From NCBI GenBank assembly GCA_027593175.1, contig JAQCJI010000007.1:1-57883 (forward strand): a DNA stretch of 57,883 nt, read 5' to 3'. A program made the position numbers and the translations under genes. The DNA comes from Bacteroidota bacterium (GTDB lineage Bacteria; Bacteroidota; Bacteroidia; Cytophagales; Cyclobacteriaceae). Positions within the stretch are counted from its first letter, which is position 1, and every line of letters starts with the position of its first letter. This document shows, in pieces, positions 27,622-36,097 of the stretch. The notes under the pieces were generated by a model that saw only the letters and a list, made by a program, of their open reading frames with translations, was not told where the DNA came from and did no database searches.

Positions 27622-28359
27622 ATGAAGGGAAATATAGACCGAAGCAACTTACCAAATCACCTCGCCATCATTATGGATGGTAACGGGCGCTGGGCGAAAA
27701 AGAAAGGGGCCATGCGGATATTTGGTCATAGAAATGCTATCCAGGCAGTGCGCGAATCGATTGAAGGTGCGGTAGAGCTGGGGATTCAGCACCTTACCCT
27801 ATTTTCTTTTTCTACAGAAAATTGGTCTCGCCCCCAAGAAGAAATTCAAGCACTGATGGAATTGCTCGTGCAAACTATCACTTCTGAGCTATCCCTAATG
27901 ATGAAAAATAATATCCGATTAAGCACCATCGGAGATATAAAAAGTTTACCAACCTCTGCTTACGAAAAATTGACAGAGGTAATGCACCAAACTTCCACCA
28001 ATACGGGGCTTACAGTACATTTGGCCTTAAGCTACAGTGGACAATGGGAACTTACACGGGCAACCCAACGCATTGCTCAAAAAGTCTCTGAAGGCAAATT
28101 ACGCCCAGAGGAAATTACCCAAGTTACCCTAGCGGATCACTTGGACACCGCAGGAATCCCAGATCCAGAACTGATGATTCGTACTAGCGGTGAGTTTAGA
28201 ATTAGTAATTTCTTACTCTGGCAACTGGCATACACCGAATTGTATTTTACCGAGGTGTTATGGCCTGATTTTAGAAAAGAACACCTGTTTGCTGCGATTG
28301 AAGATTACCAAAAGAGAGAAAGAAGGTTTGGAAAAACCGGTGAGCAAGTTAAACCCTAA
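27622..28359 (+). CDS. uppS: Isoprenyl transferase (undecaprenyl diphosphate synthase)
   Basis: 245 aa from the ATG at 27622; a TTG 19 codons upstream would only add a basic tail. The catalytic motif is LAIIMDGNGRWAKKK with Asp19. FGHRNAIQAVRE, FSFSTENWSRP and PELMIRTSGEFRISNFLLWQLAYTELYFT complete the family pattern. It condenses isopentenyl diphosphate into the C55 lipid carrier used for peptidoglycan and O-antigen. It precedes bamA by 6 bp. Confidence 0.94.
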   Translation: MKGNIDRSNLPNHLAIIMDGNGRWAKKKGAMRIFGHRNAIQAVRESIEGAVELGIQHLTLFSFSTENWSRPQEEIQALMELLVQTITSELSLMMKNNIRLSTIGDIKSLPTSAYEKLTEVMHQTSTNTGLTVHLALSYSGQWELTRATQRIAQKVSEGKLRPEEITQVTLADHLDTAGIPDPELMIRTSGEFRISNFLLWQLAYTELYFTEVLWPDFRKEHLFAAIEDYQKRERRFGKTGEQVKP

Positions 28360-28365
28360 GTGTTA

Positions 28366-31062
28366 ATGAAAAGAAGTATACTCCTCCTGTTTTGTTTGAT
28401 TTGGTCGGCAAGTACTATAGCACAAATCCGTTTGGGCCAAAGTCGCTATGCCTCCTCCAAGCCAGTCAACATTCTGGAATTGAACTATGCAAAGGCACAA
28501 AAATTTAGAATCGCAGAGATTAAAGCGGTAGGGCTTTCTACTCTAGACGAAGTAGCGATCATCTCACTATCAGGCCTGAAAATAGATGACCGCATCGATG
28601 TGCCTGGAGATGCTATTTCTGGAGCACTTAAAAAACTGTGGCGACAAGGCATCATTGGAGATGTTAAAATTTTAGTCACCAAGATTGAAGGTGACGACAT
28701 TTACCTGCTTCTTGACCTTACTGAAAGACCTCGCTTTTCTAGAGTAGAATTTGAAGGCATCAACAAAACCCAAGAGGGCGAACTACGGGACAAGGTAAAC
28801 ATTCGTGGGCGTGTGGTGCGTGATGATGTACTCAACACTGCCAAACGAAATATTGAAAAATATTACCTCGACAAGGGCTACCTCAATACCGAGGTAAAAA
28901 TCATTCAGGATCGTGATACCACCCTTCCCAACAGCGTTAAACTTCGCTTTGACATCGATCCTAAATCCAAGGTAAAAATCAATGAGATTGCTTTTTACGG
29001 GAATGATGAAATCAGCGATCGTGCGCTGAAAGGAAAATTAAAGAAAACGAAGGAACATGCACGAGTAGCTGTCTTTAAAGATATCTACAGCCGTTTGCTT
29101 GATGTAGATGGTGAAAGCCTTACCCGATCGCTACTCTCAAGTCAGTTAGCAACCTCAGAGCAGGTAAACTCCTATATCAACAAAAATTTCAAACTCAATT
29201 TCTTTAATGGATCCAAATACATCCCTAAAGAATACAGAAGTGACAAGGAAAAAGCCATCTCATTCTACAATAGCAAGGGATTTCGAGATGCAAAGATCCT
29301 GGAAGATTCCATCTATAAATTCACTGAAGACAAAATCAATATCGATATCTCACTGGAAGAGGGTAATAAATACTACTACCGGAACATTACATTCACGGGT
29401 AACTATATCCATGACGACGAGGTACTACTTGCCAAGTTGGGCATCCAAAAAGGGGATGCCTACGACAAAGAAAAATTAGATAAGCGACTTAACTATGATC
29501 CTCAAAAAGGGGATGATATCAGTTCCTTGTATCAGGACAATGGCTACTTATTTTTTAACATTGATCCCGTAGAGGTGAATGTAAGTGGAGACTCTATTGA
29601 CCTCGAAATGCGTATTTTCGAAGGCCCTCAAGTGACGGTAAACAGTGTAGGTATCAAAGGCAATGACCGAACCTCTGACCACGTAGTCATGCGTGAAATC
29701 CGTATTCTTCCAGGCCAAAAATTTAACCGAAGCCTATTGGTACGTACCATCCGAGAACTATCTACTTTAGGTTACTTTGACCCAGAAAAAATCAATCCAG
29801 ATCTTCGGCCCAACTTTGAAAGTGCTACCGTTGACATCACCTTTGAGTTGGAAGAGCGTCCTAATGACCAGATTGAGTTGTCTGGGGGCTGGGGAGGATT
29901 CTTCGGGTTTGTGGGTACAGTAGGTCTGATATTCAACAACTTCTCCATCAAGAATATTGGAGATTTCAAAAAGTGGGATCCCCTACCGGTGGGGGATGGG
30001 CAAAAGCTTTCTTTGAGAGTTCAGGCAAATGGCCAAGCCTTTCAAAACTATTCCCTCTCCCTTAGTGAACCTTGGTTTGGAGGTAAAAAACCCAATTCAT
30101 TGAGCTTTGCCTTCAACAACTCCGTTCAACGGCAGGTGGATTATTTTAACCAAAACCCAGATGTTGGGGGATTAGGCTTTTTCAAAATCACAGGGATAAC
30201 ATTAGGACTAGCTAAACGGATCACCTGGCCGGACGATTACTTCAGTATCAGTAACTCGCTTCAATTCCAGAATTACCAGTTCAACCAATTTGGAACCTCT
30301 TTTGGATTAAGCTATCCTACTGGAAACTCAAAAAGTGTGATTTTAAATACAACCGTTTCGAGAAATAACGTGGACAATACCATTTATCCACGTCAAGGGT
30401 CCAACATCATCGCCTCCATGAATTTGACTCCTCCTTATAACTCTTTGAATAAATCACTCAATGAAGAGTCTGGAGATCAGGAAAAATACAAATGGCTCGA
30501 ATACCACAAGTGGATGTTTGATGCCTCCTTCTATACCCCCCTCTTTGGATCTACCAAATTCGTAGCCAGTGCACGAATGCACATGGGCTTCCTAGGTTCC
30601 TATGGAAATAAGATTGGCATCATTCCATTGGAGCGTTTTGTGATGGGTGGAGATGGCATGAACTTTAACAACTTTGCGCTTGGTCAAGAGATTGTAGGCT
30701 TGAGAGGTTACGAAAATCAAACCATCACTCCGGGTAGAAATACACGAGGTACAGCAGATCCCGATCCCTACGGTGGAGTGGTATACAATAAGTATGTGAT
30801 GGAACTTCGATTCCTAGTTTCCCCTAATCCTTCCGCCACCATCTTCATACTCACCTTTGCAGAAGCCGGCAACAACTGGGGAGATTACAAGGATTTCAAC
30901 CCCTATGACCTCAAAAAATCGGCTGGCGTAGGCGCACGAATTTTCATGCCTGCATTTGGTCTATTGGGTGTAGATTGGGGATATGGGTTTGACGCAATTC
31001 CTGGTACTTTACAGCAAAGTGGTCCACAATTTCACTTTACCATTGGGCAACAGTTTAGATAA
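28366..31062 (+). CDS. bamA: BamA, outer-membrane protein assembly factor
   Basis: 898 aa from the ATG at 28366; a GTG two codons upstream is less likely. A signal peptide ends about TIAQ. A long POTRA region (about residues 30-480) is followed by an Omp85 barrel to the C-terminus, with GGWGGFFGFVGTVGL, FSIKNIG, the RFVMGGDGMNF and GLRGYENQ stretch, and a final aromatic FHFTIGQQFR. BamA inserts beta-barrel proteins into the outer membrane. Downstream are two Skp/OmpH genes and elsewhere in the window SurA-like chaperones, which supply its clients. Confidence 0.95.
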   Translation: MKRSILLLFCLIWSASTIAQIRLGQSRYASSKPVNILELNYAKAQKFRIAEIKAVGLSTLDEVAIISLSGLKIDDRIDVPGDAISGALKKLWRQGIIGDVKILVTKIEGDDIYLLLDLTERPRFSRVEFEGINKTQEGELRDKVNIRGRVVRDDVLNTAKRNIEKYYLDKGYLNTEVKIIQDRDTTLPNSVKLRFDIDPKSKVKINEIAFYGNDEISDRALKGKLKKTKEHARVAVFKDIYSRLLDVDGESLTRSLLSSQLATSEQVNSYINKNFKLNFFNGSKYIPKEYRSDKEKAISFYNSKGFRDAKILEDSIYKFTEDKINIDISLEEGNKYYYRNITFTGNYIHDDEVLLAKLGIQKGDAYDKEKLDKRLNYDPQKGDDISSLYQDNGYLFFNIDPVEVNVSGDSIDLEMRIFEGPQVTVNSVGIKGNDRTSDHVVMREIRILPGQKFNRSLLVRTIRELSTLGYFDPEKINPDLRPNFESATVDITFELEERPNDQIELSGGWGGFFGFVGTVGLIFNNFSIKNIGDFKKWDPLPVGDGQKLSLRVQANGQAFQNYSLSLSEPWFGGKKPNSLSFAFNNSVQRQVDYFNQNPDVGGLGFFKITGITLGLAKRITWPDDYFSISNSLQFQNYQFNQFGTSFGLSYPTGNSKSVILNTTVSRNNVDNTIYPRQGSNIIASMNLTPPYNSLNKSLNEESGDQEKYKWLEYHKWMFDASFYTPLFGSTKFVASARMHMGFLGSYGNKIGIIPLERFVMGGDGMNFNNFALGQEIVGLRGYENQTITPGRNTRGTADPDPYGGVVYNKYVMELRFLVSPNPSATIFILTFAEAGNNWGDYKDFNPYDLKKSAGVGARIFMPAFGLLGVDWGYGFDAIPGTLQQSGPQFHFTIGQQFR

Positions 31063-31150
31063 TCTTTTGGAAATCAAATCGTTTGTTAACTTATGTTAGG
31101 AAAAGTCTAAATTTTATTCGCCAGAGCTAATCCGAAAATGTGAAGAACAC

Positions 31151-31681
31151 ATGAATAAATCATTCAAAATTGTACTTTTACTTTTCATTATCCTGTATTC
31201 AGGACCGCTGGCGGCTCAAAAGTTTGGATACATCGATTCTGAATACATTCTAAACAAGCACCCAGACTACAAACTGGTGCAGGACGAACTGAAAAAGCTC
31301 AGTGAGGAATGGAAAAAAGAGGCACAAAATTTGGATCAAGAGATCAAGGAACTATCCGCTCAGCTAAAGGCTGAAGAAGTCCTGCTCACCGAAGAAATGT
31401 ACCAAAAGAGAGTAGAATTAATAAAAGCAAAGCAAAAGGCTTCGCAGCAATTTAATAGTAGGGTATTTGGGATTGATGGAATTTACTATCAAAAGCAGGC
31501 AGAATTACTTCAGCCCTTACAATCCAAAATATACGATGCCATCGAACGGGTATCCCGCAGAAATAACCTTGCTGTGCTTTTTGATAAGGCAGCAGGTCCT
31601 TCTGCAATCATTTACACAGATCCAAGACATGACTATTCTGAGTTTGTCCTGGAAGAGTTAGGAATTGAAGACAACAAATAA
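31151..31681 (+). CDS. OmpH/Skp family periplasmic chaperone (copy 1)
   Basis: 176 aa with a signal peptide ending near PLAAQ. The mature protein starts KFGYIDSEYILNKHPDYK and continues as a long charged coiled-coil (about residues 45-130), the tentacle of Skp-type trimers. It holds unfolded outer-membrane proteins in the periplasm. It comes 88 bp after bamA; a near-consensus promoter (TTTG 31082-31085, TAAATTTT 31108-31115) may give it its own start. Confidence 0.87.
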   Translation: MNKSFKIVLLLFIILYSGPLAAQKFGYIDSEYILNKHPDYKLVQDELKKLSEEWKKEAQNLDQEIKELSAQLKAEEVLLTEEMYQKRVELIKAKQKASQQFNSRVFGIDGIYYQKQAELLQPLQSKIYDAIERVSRRNNLAVLFDKAAGPSAIIYTDPRHDYSEFVLEELGIEDNK

Positions 31682-31693
31682 ATATAAACTAAA

Positions 31694-32242
31694 ATGATGA
31701 AAGTAAATGTTATCCTAGCAACAATGGCCTTGCTATTGGTAGGATTCACCGCCCAAGCTCAAAGCACTATCAAAATCGGGTACACTAGTGTAGAGTTGAT
31801 CATGGATTTGATGCCAGAAATGGAACAAATTGGAGCAGACGTACAAGATTATCAAACACAGCTGCAGACCAACATTCAAACAAAAGCTGCTGACTTCCAA
31901 AAGCAGGTAGAGGCCTACCAAAAGGCGGCTCCTACTATGGCTGAAGCTGCAAGAGCAGCAAAGGAGCAAGAATTGACTAAACTTCGTGACGATCTGCAAA
32001 AGTACGAGCAAGATGCCCAGACATCTTACCAAAGAAAATTGCAAGAGCTTTTGGAGCCCGTGCAAACCAAGGTAATCAATGCCATAAATGCCGTAGCAGC
32101 AGAGAACAACTACACGCACATCCTTGCTGAAACAGCTGGTCAGTCTCCTATTCTCCTTTACACAAAGGAAGAAGATAAATTTACTGAATTGGTCTTGACA
32201 AAGTTGGGTATCCCACTTCCACAGAAACCAGCTCAAAAATAA
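31694..32242 (+). CDS. OmpH/Skp family periplasmic chaperone (copy 2)
   Basis: 182 aa with a signal peptide ending near AQAQ, then STIKIGYTSVELIMDLMPEMEQ and a glutamine- and alanine-rich coiled-coil (about residues 45-125). It is a diverged tandem copy of the preceding gene, 12 bp downstream. Two OmpH genes after bamA are common in Bacteroidota. An intrinsic terminator follows 8 bp after the stop. Confidence 0.88.
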   Translation: MMKVNVILATMALLLVGFTAQAQSTIKIGYTSVELIMDLMPEMEQIGADVQDYQTQLQTNIQTKAADFQKQVEAYQKAAPTMAEAARAAKEQELTKLRDDLQKYEQDAQTSYQRKLQELLEPVQTKVINAINAVAAENNYTHILAETAGQSPILLYTKEEDKFTELVLTKLGIPLPQKPAQK

Positions 32243-32249
32243 GAATTCG

Positions 32250-32274
32250 ACCGGCCCAGGAGGCCGGTTTTTTT
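32250..32274 (+). terminator. Intrinsic terminator after ompH copy 2
   Basis: ACCGGCC at 32250-32256 pairs with GGCCGGT at 32262-32268 around a 5-nt loop, followed by a T-run to 32274. The thioredoxin ATG starts at 32275, directly against the T-run. Confidence 0.88.
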
Positions 32275-32580
32275 ATGACTAAAAAATCTCCCAAAGAAGT
32301 CCTACTGCAAAGTCAAGAACCACTCCTTGTTGACTTTTACGCAGATTGGTGTGGCCCCTGCCAGACATTAGCGCCAGTTCTGGATTGGGTTGTTGCCGAG
32401 CTAGAGGGAAAAGTCACCCTCTTCAAAGTCAATGTGGACAAGTATCCACAGCTTGCGCAACAGTTTGCCATTCGCTCCATTCCTCACCTCATGTTATTCA
32501 AAAGAGGAAAGATCTTATGGAGGAGGGGAGGCTTGCTCACCAGCGCAGAGCTAGTGAAGCAACTCAAAGGATATATCTAA
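32275..32580 (+). CDS. Thioredoxin-family protein
   Basis: 101 aa, no signal peptide, so cytoplasmic. The active site is WCGPC with Cys26 and Cys29, preceded by LLVDFYADWCGPCQTLAPVLDWV. The cis-proline is in IRSIPHLMLFKRG. The length and spacing fit a single thioredoxin domain that reduces disulfides. The ATG directly touches the T-run of the ompH terminator, leaving no room for a leader beyond that hairpin. A compact terminator follows the stop. Confidence 0.87.
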   Translation: MTKKSPKEVLLQSQEPLLVDFYADWCGPCQTLAPVLDWVVAELEGKVTLFKVNVDKYPQLAQQFAIRSIPHLMLFKRGKILWRRGGLLTSAELVKQLKGYI

Positions 32581-32603
32581 AAAAAGGGGCTAAGCCCCTT
32601 TTT
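32581..32603. terminator. Compact bidirectional terminator between trx and rluB
   Basis: AAAAAGGGGC at 32581-32590 and GCCCCTTTTT at 32594-32603 form a perfect stem with a 3-nt TAA loop. It begins right after the thioredoxin stop and abuts the pseudouridine-synthase stop at 32604-32606, so it can serve both genes. Confidence 0.85.
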
Positions 32604-34085
32604 TTAGATATAATATTTCAAACGGATGACTTCTTGTTCGCTTAAGAACCGATAATGGCCTCTCTTCAAATCCTTTTTATCCAGGCCGGCATACATGACT
32701 CGATCCAAGGCTTCTACTTCGTAGCCCAAGTGAGCAAAAATTCGACGGACAATGCGATTTCTTCCGATGTGGATTTCTAATCCAAGAATGTTCCTATCCT
32801 TAGAAAGTACTTGCAAATCATCTACTTTCGCATCCCCATCCTCAAGGGTCAGCCCTTCCAAAATATCTTCCTCATCCTTAGCCGTCAAAGCCTTATTCAA
32901 GGTGACCTGATAAATTTTCTTGATCTCATTCGAAGGGTGAGAAAGCTTGGCTGCAAGTTCCCCATCATTGGTAAATACAAGCAAGCCTGTCGTATTTCTA
33001 TCCAAACGACCTACCGGGAAAATTCGCTCCTCACAAGCATTTTCTACAAGCTTCATGACCGTCTTCCGTTCCATGGGATCTTCGGTAGTGGTGATAAAAT
33101 CCTTAGGCTTATTTAGTAAGACATATACTGGCTTTTCAGGATTGATTTTCTTTCCTTGAAAGACTACGTGATCGGTCTTTTTCACCTTGTAGCCCATCTC
33201 TTTAATCACTTCACCATTGACCACAACAAGGCCTTTTAAGATGAGCTCATCGGCTTCTCTACGGCTACATATGCCCGAGTTGGCCACATACTTGTTGAGA
33301 CGGATAAGATCTTCTGACTCCTTTTTATTCTTTTTTTGAGGAAGACTATCAAAATTATATTCTGGGCGATCAGCGTTCAGCTCTACAAATTTGTTTCTAT
33401 TTTTACCAAATCCACGCTTTTCACCACTAGATTCCGGGCCAAAAGACTTGGTTTCTACTGCATAAACCGGCTGCTGGTCTTTTCCTCTACCTTTATAAAC
33501 TCGCTTTTCCCCAGGTGCTAAACTGGGTTTTTCTGATGAAAAATCTTTTTTAAATCCCTTTTCCTTCCCGTAGCTAGAGCTCTTAGAAAACCCTTCTTTT
33601 TTATCTCCTGATCTGCTCCGCTCTGAATAGGGTTTTTTATCCCTGGATGTAGGATCAAACTTTTTTTCTGACCCATTATCCTTTTTGAATCGAGAGGGCT
33701 TATCACCAAATGGCTTTTTGGAAAAGGAAGAAGACTCTTTGCTTTCCCATTTCTTCGTGGCACCCGATTCTTTACGAGCAAACTTGCTACCAAAGCCTCT
33801 TTTTTCACCCCTATCTTCACCTCCTTTAGGTAAAGAAGAGCGCTCGCTCCGCTCCTCTTGTTGGCCTTTAAAAAATCTACCTTTGGATGAATCCGAAGAA
33901 GATGTCCCCTCTTTTCCTTTTTTGTCGTAGAGCTTCTTGCCCTCACCAAAAGACTTCCCCTTTCCTCGTCCTGTTCCTTCATCCCTTGAATTAGTAGCTC
34001 CACTGTTGGACCTGCTGCCTTTAGAAGTAGCTAGTCCCTTATTTTCATCGCTAAAAAATGGTTTTTTAGGATTATTTTTTTTCAT
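32604..34085 (-). CDS. RluB/RsuA-family pseudouridine synthase with long disordered N-terminus
   Basis: 493 aa. Residues 1 to about 255 are low-complexity and highly charged, rich in Lys, Ser, Gly, Glu, Arg and Phe, with no fold expected. An S4 RNA-binding domain follows (IRLNKYVANSGICSRREADELI), then the catalytic domain with GRLDRNTTGLLVFTNDG (catalytic Asp near residue 362) and GRNRIVRRIFAHLGYEV. It converts a uridine in rRNA to pseudouridine; the RluB subfamily (23S rRNA) is likely from the motif set but not proven. Typical family length is 240-290 aa, so the extension nearly doubles it. Confidence 0.87.
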   Translation of the reverse strand: MKKNNPKKPFFSDENKGLATSKGSRSNSGATNSRDEGTGRGKGKSFGEGKKLYDKKGKEGTSSSDSSKGRFFKGQQEERSERSSLPKGGEDRGEKRGFGSKFARKESGATKKWESKESSSFSKKPFGDKPSRFKKDNGSEKKFDPTSRDKKPYSERSRSGDKKEGFSKSSSYGKEKGFKKDFSSEKPSLAPGEKRVYKGRGKDQQPVYAVETKSFGPESSGEKRGFGKNRNKFVELNADRPEYNFDSLPQKKNKKESEDLIRLNKYVANSGICSRREADELILKGLVVVNGEVIKEMGYKVKKTDHVVFQGKKINPEKPVYVLLNKPKDFITTTEDPMERKTVMKLVENACEERIFPVGRLDRNTTGLLVFTNDGELAAKLSHPSNEIKKIYQVTLNKALTAKDEEDILEGLTLEDGDAKVDDLQVLSKDRNILGLEIHIGRNRIVRRIFAHLGYEVEALDRVMYAGLDKKDLKRGHYRFLSEQEVIRLKYYI

Positions 34086-34207
34086 GATGTTGCAGCATCA
34101 CTGCTGTAGTTTTGTAAACGAATTTGTATTCTGGAGACCAAAGGTGTAAACTGACCACAAAGATACTCGGAAAGGAGCCAATACTGGCCCAATTTTCAAA
34201 ATATTCG

Positions 34208-35029
34208 TTAGGCTTTGGCTTCGTTTTTATAATAATATTCTGTGGCACTTCGAACAGAGCCCTGTGCAAGTAGTAGCTCCTTCGCATTTTCATAGGATAC
34301 ACCGGTTGCTTCCATAATCATCTTGGTACCGCGGTCTATCAACTTCTCATTGGACAGTTGCATATCCACCATCTTATTTCCCTTGACGCGTCCTAGTTTG
34401 ACCATCACTGCTGTAGAGATCATATTGAGCACCAGTTTTTGAGCAGTACCAGATTTCATACGTGTGCTTCCAGTAACAAATTCAGGTCCAACAACCACCT
34501 CAATTGGATAATCAACCGCCTGGCCTAGTAGCGAATCTGGGTTGCACGTAATCCCTGCCGTTAGCAAGCCCATCTCTTTTGCTTTCTTTACGCCTCCCAA
34601 AACATAGGGGGTACTTCCCGAGGCAGCAATACCAATGACCGTATCGTTGGCTGAAAAGCCAAAGGCTTGTATATCTTTCCATGCCTGTTCGAAATCGTCT
34701 TCAGCATGCTCTACCGCTTTCCGAATAGCCGCATCACCTCCTGCAATAAGCCCAATAACCCAATCGTGAGGCACTCCATAGGTAGGAGGGCATTCAGAGG
34801 CATCTAAGATCCCTAATCGCCCACTGGTACCTGCTCCTATATAGATTAGCCGACCCCCTTCACACATTCGAGGTACAATTTTATCAACCAAAGCAGCTAT
34901 TTGCTCCAATTTGTCTTTAACTGCAGGCGCTACATTATGGTCTTCAGCATTGATTTTTTCAACCAATTCTTGGGTGCTCATTTGCTCTAAATTTTCATAA
35001 TTAGAGCTGCTTTCGGTAATTTTTTTCAT
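34208..35029 (-). CDS. murQ: N-acetylmuramic acid 6-phosphate etherase
   Basis: 273 aa. SIS-domain etherase with GAGTSGRLGILDASECPPTYG, IAGGDAAIRKAVEHAEDD and GSTRMKSGTAQKLVLNMIST. It splits the lactyl ether of MurNAc-6-phosphate to GlcNAc-6-phosphate and lactate in cell-wall salvage. Its ATG overlaps the end of the upstream kinase gene by 4 bp, so the two are translationally coupled. A -7-like box lies between murQ and rluB on the same strand. Confidence 0.94.
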   Translation of the reverse strand: MKKITESSSNYENLEQMSTQELVEKINAEDHNVAPAVKDKLEQIAALVDKIVPRMCEGGRLIYIGAGTSGRLGILDASECPPTYGVPHDWVIGLIAGGDAAIRKAVEHAEDDFEQAWKDIQAFGFSANDTVIGIAASGSTPYVLGGVKKAKEMGLLTAGITCNPDSLLGQAVDYPIEVVVGPEFVTGSTRMKSGTAQKLVLNMISTAVMVKLGRVKGNKMVDMQLSNEKLIDRGTKMIMEATGVSYENAKELLLAQGSVRSATEYYYKNEAKA

Positions 35030-35868
35030 CGCATTTCCTGATGATAAAGGGTAAGTCCTGCAATCGGGCTTTCCAAAATCAGGCCCACATGTATGCCCCG
35101 ATCTGTGGCTGCCTTCCGCAAGATGTCCGCATTGTAATACGCGATAGAACCTACAAAGTGAACTGGTTTATTTTGAAAATCCGTGTATTTGCAAACATGC
35201 TTGGTAAAGAAATTTTGAAACGCCTCGTAAAATAAGGCATAGCAATAAGGATCTGATTTGTGTTCGGTAATGAAGCGGCAGAAACTTGCCAAGTACCGAT
35301 TAGGAAAAGGCTTTCGATATACCTGCTCTTGAATCCCATATTGGGAAAGTTGAAAGCGTTCGATTACCTCTAGTCGAATAGAGGAAGGCATCTCCTCATG
35401 AATAAAGTCTTGGAGGAACTTTCTGCCTACATCACTTCCGCTTCCTTCATCTCCAAGGATATAGCCTGCTGCAGGCCGAGAGAAAACTATATTTTTTCCA
35501 TCGTAATCACAGCTATTGGAGCCTGTACCTAAAATACAAGCAATGCCCGTATGATGGCCGCAGGTAGCTTTGGCTGCAGCCAAAAGATCATGGTTAATCT
35601 GAATTTTGGCTTTTAAAAAAATCCCCCGCAGGGCCTGCTGAACTTCAATTTGCTTCTCTGGAGCAGAACATCCTGCCCCATAGTAATAGATCTCTTCAAT
35701 TTCATCGGAGAGATTCAACAAAAATTCCTGTTTCAACTGCTGCGTCATCTCTTCTACGCTCAGGTAATACGGATTAAACCCTATCCCCCGAAATTGACTG
35801 ATTTGACCGTCCTTATGGATTACCCGCCAATCGGTTTTACTTGACCCACTATCTGCTATTAAAATCAT
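35026..35868 (-). CDS. BadF/BadG-type sugar kinase, probably N-acetylmuramate or N-acetylglucosamine kinase
   Basis: 280 aa. ASKHA-fold kinase: LIADSGSSKTDWRV for phosphate binding, CILGTGSNSCDY, and AAGYILGDEGSGSDVGRKFL. Its stop region overlaps the murQ start by 4 bp. In Tannerella, a MurK kinase of this family phosphorylates MurNAc next to murQ (recalled knowledge), so MurNAc kinase is the likely role. GlcNAc kinase is the main alternative. Its start overlaps the end of the cytochrome b5 gene by 20 bp. Confidence 0.83.
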   Translation of the reverse strand: MILIADSGSSKTDWRVIHKDGQISQFRGIGFNPYYLSVEEMTQQLKQEFLLNLSDEIEEIYYYGAGCSAPEKQIEVQQALRGIFLKAKIQINHDLLAAAKATCGHHTGIACILGTGSNSCDYDGKNIVFSRPAAGYILGDEGSGSDVGRKFLQDFIHEEMPSSIRLEVIERFQLSQYGIQEQVYRKPFPNRYLASFCRFITEHKSDPYCYALFYEAFQNFFTKHVCKYTDFQNKPVHFVGSIAYYNADILRKAATDRGIHVGLILESPIAGLTLYHQEMR

Positions 35869-36097
35869 CTGGATGTAAATGGCCTATGGCCTCAAATTTT
35901 TCAAATACTTTTTCGGTATGGGGAGCTTCCCCAAGTTCTGGGGTCAAATCTTGCCCTGCCCAATGTTCGTAATGCCTTCCATTTTTCCACAATTTGGAAT
36001 GGGTTACATCGTAAATAATCCCTTTAAAGGCTACCCAAATTTCTGGTTTATCTTGACCATTCCGCAGCGCTAGTTGCTGCCGGGTGTAGCGATTCAT
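35849..36097 (-). CDS. Small cytochrome b5-domain protein
   Basis: 82 aa from the ATG at 36097, whose A is shared with the upstream TGA (TGATG). Pattern: EIWVAFKGIIYDVTHSKLWKNGRHYEHWAGQDLTPEL then EAPHTEKVFEKFEAIGHL, matching short bacterial cytochrome b5-like haem/steroid-binding proteins. Haem ligand histidines would be among His42, His45 and His60. No signal peptide or membrane anchor, so cytoplasmic. Its electron partner is unknown. It lies between an arginase-like gene and a sugar kinase, both overlapping it. Confidence 0.8.
   Translation of the reverse strand: MNRYTRQQLALRNGQDKPEIWVAFKGIIYDVTHSKLWKNGRHYEHWAGQDLTPELGEAPHTEKVFEKFEAIGHLHPDDFNSR

Noticed and set aside
33518..34003. Long open frames on both strands across the rluB extension (for example 33518-34003 minus, 33685-33930 plus)
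   Set aside because: They are low-complexity mirror frames of the Lys/Ser/Gly-rich rluB N-terminus; none shows a domain, and the rluB frame continues into a clear S4 and catalytic domain.
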